This document shows positions 60,414-64,000 of a stretch of DNA of 64,000 nt, one piece after another. Numbering within the stretch: position 1 is the stretch's first letter; each line of letters starts with the position of its first letter. Source of the stretch: Eubacteriales bacterium (GTDB lineage Bacteria; Bacillota; Clostridia; Lachnospirales; Lachnospiraceae); assembly GCA_030524745.1 (NCBI GenBank), contig JAUNGC010000008.1, positions 60,210 to 124,209 on the forward strand, given 5' to 3'. The notes beneath the pieces are model-generated. The model made no database searches, had not been told where the DNA came from, and saw only the letters and a list, made by a program, of their open reading frames with translations. Made by a program: the position numbers and the translations under genes.

Positions 60414-62792
60414 TTATTCATTATGAACATCTGCATAAGCGGCCAGAAGCCACATCATCCTGCATGCAACGCCGATCCACACTTCTTTAAACGTAGCGTT
60501 GTTATTTTGAGGCCAGTAAGGAATATCCTCATCCTCATAGGTTTCAATGCCGACCGGCACTTCCCCCGTGCACTCGCCCACCAGCACGCCGTACTGGGAA
60601 CCGTATCTGCTCCCGACGCCATACTGCAAAGACTGTCCAAACGGATTTTTTCCCCACATCCAGTACAATTGCTCTCTTCCGATCTGAAGCATTTCTTCAT
60701 CCTGAAGATATTTTCCGGCAAGCGCGCCGGCAATTCCGCCAGCCAGCAGGATCGCGCTGTTTCCTTTGAAAGAAAACCACACCGGAAAATTCCGGAGCAC
60801 ATGCATTTCATCCAGCTTCTTTCCCGCCCGCAGTTGCTCTTTATAATGAGGAAACGCTTCTTCATAATCCACCGCCACATGAAGATAAGGGAAAAGAGCT
60901 TTGTCCTCAGGCTCGTCTATCCGGAACACTCCGGCCGGCAGCATTCCATAGGGAGCGCTGTTCGAAAGAATCGCCTTCTGGTAACCCGCATACCGCCGGA
61001 TCGCCTCTTCCCAGGAGGGCTTGTTCTCATGGTTTTCAATCACGCTGCACAGCAGCACAAGCGCCTGCATAAACTGCTGTTCTCTGGACTGATGATTGAA
61101 ATGCACGATGGACTGATGGCTTTCATCTCTGTAGAAAAATCCTTCAAAGCCAAGGCCGGCCTCTCCCTTCTCCTGACAGGCAATCAGTTTATCCGCGTAT
61201 TTTGCCGCCGTATTGGCGTAGCGTTCTTCTTTGGATGCAAGATAGAGATTGGACGCCGCCCAGATAATGACCGCATAATACTGAGAAAGTCCGCTGTTGT
61301 AGGTATGCTCGTACATATGAGCCGGATCCACGCCGGTCTGCGCGAATTTGGTCACGGCAAAGTCAAAATCCTCTTTCGCCGCATCCAGACTCGCCTCTCC
61401 CAGTTCCCGGTCCGTATCCCGCAGCGCATAGCACGCATAGGCTTCAATTCCCGAAAACAGAAAATTCTCGTAGGAATGGTCAAAGACCCGAACCGCCACA
61501 TCGTCAAACGTTCCCATCAGACCGTCGGTAAAACGGGTTGCGCCGGCGCTGGTGGCGCGATATCCGTCTCCGAAACGGGTCCGCAGGACGAAATCCAGTC
61601 CCCATTCCGCTTCTTCCAAAAGTCTGGCGCGAAGGAGAGGCTTATGGCGATACTTTTCAGCCGCTTCAAACAGCGCATGCACCATCTCGCCGGTCTGCGC
61701 CGCCTGCTGGGAAACATCGCCCGCATCATGCCAGCCGCCTGCGAAGGAGAGTTTCACGCCGTTGTGCTCCGCCAGCGTATCCAGATGGCACGCCTGATGC
61801 TTTCCGGGAACGGGAGTTCCGCAGCGCAGGCAATAAACAAAATTGAGCAGCTTCCATACCGCCTCTTCGCCAAGATCCTGCGCGATTGTAAATTCCGGAC
61901 TTCTAACGGCTCCGGCCCGCAGATAGTATATTCCTTCCTGCGTCAGTTCCGAAAAATCCAGAACCTGAAAGACTCCTCTTTCATTTTTTACCGTTTCAAG
62001 CTCTTTCTCCAGCACAACCCTGTGGTCCATCGCGGCGCATACCTGAAAAGTTGTTTCCTCCAGATTGGCTACCGCCGTCTTTTTTCCTTCCGGAAAATAT
62101 CCCGCCGTGGAAAGGCTGATCGTATTTTTTCTGCATTCCCAGCCCTTTTCCAGTTCCGGTTCTTCCACCTGTTCCAGCCAGATATCCCTGAAATCATAAA
62201 CCAGCTCGTCGTCTCTGGAAACCGCCTGTCCGCTCAAAAAGACATAAAACAGCAGTTCCGCTACTTTGTCGCGTCCCATAGCGGCAAATTCCCAGATGCA
62301 TTCGTTCCATTCCCGGTTTACCAGGTCAAAAACATTTGCGCCCTCTCTGTTATAACGGTCCGGCACCTTCACAACTCCCTCGTTGCGGACGCCCACGTTC
62401 AGATGCTGCGCTCTTCCCGTTTTTATCCTGGGGAATACCTGAAAATGAATGCGGTTATATCCTTCCCAGTTTTCCTCTCCCGGGAAGAAAGAAAACGCGC
62501 CGGAACCGTAATTGGTATAGTCCCCGTCTGCCGGAGCCCCTGCCGGCCAGTGATCCGCAGTCATATTCGCCTTTAAGCGGATAACCCTCCCATCTTCTGT
62601 CTGTTCAATTGAAATGCGGCCCTCATTTTGGGCGACCGGCTCATATCCCTGCGCCGTACCGTCCCAGACGCATTTTTTGGCCGTCACCTTTTTTCCTGCA
62701 AATTCCGCTTCCAGGCTGTTTTCCTTATGTAAAGGCAGCGGCGTGTGAATATAAAGCGTCTTTTGCAACTCTTCCTCAAATTGTTTCTTCAT
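60414..62792 (-). CDS. Cytoplasmic glycoside hydrolase family 9
   Basis: GH9 enzymes cleave beta-1,4-glucans and related chains by inversion. The 792-residue protein lacks a signal peptide, so it acts on imported oligosaccharides. It has an N-terminal carbohydrate-binding-like beta domain (about 1-215), an Ig-like CelD_N domain (about 220-300), and the (alpha/alpha)6 barrel (about 315-790) with the base motif GGWHDAGDVSQQ (about 353-364) and the C-terminal acid in NNATFKEVW (about 765-773). ROK and ABC genes around it complete an uptake and breakdown path. AAGGAGG precedes the ATG, overlapping the ROK gene by 17 bases. Confidence 0.88.
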   Translation of the reverse strand: MKKQFEEELQKTLYIHTPLPLHKENSLEAEFAGKKVTAKKCVWDGTAQGYEPVAQNEGRISIEQTEDGRVIRLKANMTADHWPAGAPADGDYTNYGSGAFSFFPGEENWEGYNRIHFQVFPRIKTGRAQHLNVGVRNEGVVKVPDRYNREGANVFDLVNREWNECIWEFAAMGRDKVAELLFYVFLSGQAVSRDDELVYDFRDIWLEQVEEPELEKGWECRKNTISLSTAGYFPEGKKTAVANLEETTFQVCAAMDHRVVLEKELETVKNERGVFQVLDFSELTQEGIYYLRAGAVRSPEFTIAQDLGEEAVWKLLNFVYCLRCGTPVPGKHQACHLDTLAEHNGVKLSFAGGWHDAGDVSQQAAQTGEMVHALFEAAEKYRHKPLLRARLLEEAEWGLDFVLRTRFGDGYRATSAGATRFTDGLMGTFDDVAVRVFDHSYENFLFSGIEAYACYALRDTDRELGEASLDAAKEDFDFAVTKFAQTGVDPAHMYEHTYNSGLSQYYAVIIWAASNLYLASKEERYANTAAKYADKLIACQEKGEAGLGFEGFFYRDESHQSIVHFNHQSREQQFMQALVLLCSVIENHENKPSWEEAIRRYAGYQKAILSNSAPYGMLPAGVFRIDEPEDKALFPYLHVAVDYEEAFPHYKEQLRAGKKLDEMHVLRNFPVWFSFKGNSAILLAGGIAGALAGKYLQDEEMLQIGREQLYWMWGKNPFGQSLQYGVGSRYGSQYGVLVGECTGEVPVGIETYEDEDIPYWPQNNNATFKEVWIGVACRMMWLLAAYADVHNE

Positions 62793-63747
62793 CCCTTCCT
62801 CCTTTCTTATTCTCCTCCATTAAGACGATACCTAACGATGCCGCGCCGATTAATCCGGCATACTGCGGCGCAAATTCCGAAAGCACAACGCCGTTTTTCA
62901 CGCCTCTCATTGTGGAAGCATTGAGTCTGCTCCGGATTTTTTGAAGCATCCATCCGCCCGTCACCACGCCTCCTCCTAAAATCACCGTATCGGGATCCGA
63001 TACGCGCACGAGATTCATGATGACGGCCGCCAGCGTATCGGCGGCATATTCCGTGATTGCCACCGCCCTTTCCTCTCCTGCATCCGCCAGTTCAAACAGT
63101 TTCGGCGTATCTGCCGAATTCGGACGGTCTTCTAAAAGCACCTCCTGAAGATCATAGAAACGGGCCTGCTTTGCAAAACCGCTGCCGGACACCATGTTTT
63201 CCGCACAGCCGAGGCGTCCGCAAATACATTCGTATGGATTCTGAATATCCACAACCATATGTCCCACTTCGCCGGAATTATTGTTGGCGCCGCGCAAAAT
63301 CATTCCGTTCACCACAAAACCGGCCGCAAGTCCCGTTCCCACATTTAAATAAATGAAGTTGCGGGAACTCTTTCCGCGTCCCAGTTTCCACTCGGCGGTT
63401 GTTGCGCTTCTTACATCATTGTCAATAGCGACCGGTACAGAAAGTTCTTCCGATAATATTGCCGCCAAAGGAACAGGAGGGCCTGTCACAATATGATTGA
63501 TGGATATCCATTCGCCGCGGTCATGATCCACAACGCCGACAATTCCTACTCCGGCCGCCTGTATCTCCCCTGTAAATCCCACCGTATCACGATAATCTTT
63601 CGCCGCGTCCAGCAATATCTTTATCGCCTGCTCCTGCGTCGCCGCGCCGGTGGCATATTTTTTACTGTTGAGAATGTTTCCATTCTCATCCATCTCACCG
63701 ATCAGGAGTTTTGTGCCTCCAAAATCCATTCCGAGATATGTCTTCAT
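62776..63747 (-). CDS. ROK family sugar kinase
   Basis: The 323-residue protein is a ROK kinase, probably glucokinase. It has the phosphate loop MDFGGTKLLIGE (7-18), the sugar-binding VAIDNDVRSATTAEWKLGRG (20), the glycine-rich LNVGTGLAAGFVVNG and the zinc motif CICGRLGCAEN at about 178-188; no N-terminal HTH, so it is an enzyme rather than a repressor. AAAGGAGG precedes the ATG at 63747. It heads the operon with GH9. Confidence 0.93.
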   Translation of the reverse strand: MKTYLGMDFGGTKLLIGEMDENGNILNSKKYATGAATQEQAIKILLDAAKDYRDTVGFTGEIQAAGVGIVGVVDHDRGEWISINHIVTGPPVPLAAILSEELSVPVAIDNDVRSATTAEWKLGRGKSSRNFIYLNVGTGLAAGFVVNGMILRGANNNSGEVGHMVVDIQNPYECICGRLGCAENMVSGSGFAKQARFYDLQEVLLEDRPNSADTPKLFELADAGEERAVAITEYAADTLAAVIMNLVRVSDPDTVILGGGVVTGGWMLQKIRSRLNASTMRGVKNGVVLSEFAPQYAGLIGAASLGIVLMEENKKGGRDEETI

Positions 63748-63808
63748 AATACCTCCTTTGTGCAAGTTGCTTATAATATGGTCTTTTTTTTCGTAATTCT
63801 TTAATAAC

Positions 63809-63837
63809 ATGCTATCATGTAAACGTTTTCATGTCAA
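63809..63837 (-). promoter_or_regulatory. Promoter of the ROK-GH9 operon with embedded operator
   Basis: On the minus strand TTGACA (63837-63832), 17 bases, TAGCAT (63814-63809). The spacer is filled by TGTAAACGTTTTCA (63818-63831), a perfect match to the CcpA cre consensus TGWAARCGYTWWCA and to LacI-type operators, so bound repressor would block the polymerase. Confidence 0.8.
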
Positions 63838-63865
63838 TTACTTTTTTCATTTTTACGGCTTTTTT

Positions 63866-63907
63866 TGAAAACGTTTACTTTGTTTTTTTACCAAACTATG
63901 ATATACT
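63866..63907 (+). promoter_or_regulatory. Second LacI/CcpA operator and divergent promoter
   Basis: TGAAAACGTTTACT (63866-63879) matches the cre consensus except for the last base; its centre is 48 bases from the first operator. A plus-strand promoter, TTGTTT (63880-63885), 16 bases, TATACT (63902-63907), begins right after it and would read into a gene beyond the window, perhaps a LacI-type regulator. The rest to 64000 shows no complete gene. Confidence 0.65.
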
Positions 63908-64000
63908 CTTGAAAAATATGTTTTTTGCTCCCTGACTTTAGGGAGATATGGAGCATTCCTGTAATTCAGAAATAACGCCAATTGAATAAAAGAAAACCTC

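Noticed and set aside
60423-62576. A 717-codon open frame on the plus strand opposite the GH9 gene
   Set aside because: It mirrors the GH9 codons, has no ribosome site or recognisable domain, and is rich in Arg/His/Phe as expected of an antisense shadow.

Overview
The window reads as chromosomal DNA of a spore-forming, Gram-positive Clostridia, most likely a gut-type Lachnospiraceae. The evidence is a cotJABC spore-coat operon, SepF-based division, ribosomal protein L27 made with an N-terminal extension next to its protease Prp, an L21 leader, a LexA/YneA SOS pair, a HisZ-dependent short HisG, and strong AGGAGG-type ribosome sites. No rRNA, tRNA, CRISPR array or complete insertion sequence was seen. 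The species cannot be named from sequence alone.

Left part (1-20.5 kb, mostly + strand). A cell-division and housekeeping block comes first: the end of an HlyD-type adaptor, yggS, sepF, aroB, lspA, an RluD-type pseudouridine synthase, two small unknown genes and cstA. Then follows the ribosome/GTPase block rplU-prp-rpmA-obgE-yhbY-nadD-yqeK-rsfS with its leader and terminators. lexA and yneA diverge from a spacer carrying several LexA boxes. After that come a two-component system with a very large sensor kinase, a tyrosine recombinase overlapping a TtcA-like tRNA thiolase, an AI-2E family exporter and dtd.

Middle part (20.5-39 kb, mostly - strand). A NACHT-type NTPase is separated by one frameshift from its pentapeptide-repeat tail. 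Next are a cytidylate-kinase-like gene and a tightly coupled operon (unknown membrane protein, TIGR03960 radical SAM, TIGR03936, RNase E/G, NUDIX). In related genomes part of this operon usually sits just before rplU; here it is about 17 kb away and inverted. A sugar locus follows (GH31 glycosidase plus TRAP transporter DctPQM, with a divergent AraC regulator), then a truncated AraC remnant, a DUF6070-like lipoprotein, cotJABC, and a scar holding two broken gene ends.

Right part (39-64 kb). A TetR-controlled envelope module couples an MMPL/RND exporter to a 1347-residue surface protein made of GLUG beta-repeats split by about 600 residues of helical sequence. Near-identical hairpins bracket it. 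Then come a Hanks-type kinase with a divergent HTH protein and a zinc-ribbon lipoprotein, a DD-carboxypeptidase, the histidine operon hisZ-hisG-hisD-hisB-hisIE (HisIE carries a degenerate HisA/HisF-like domain), a NUDIX gene, and an oligosaccharide locus (ROK kinase, cytoplasmic GH9 glycosidase, three-gene ABC importer) reading from a promoter with two LacI/CcpA-type operators at the right edge.

The best candidates for undescribed biology are the MMPL-GLUG surface module with its flanking hairpin family, the kinase/HTH/zinc-ribbon signalling group, and the broken NACHT-pentapeptide gene.
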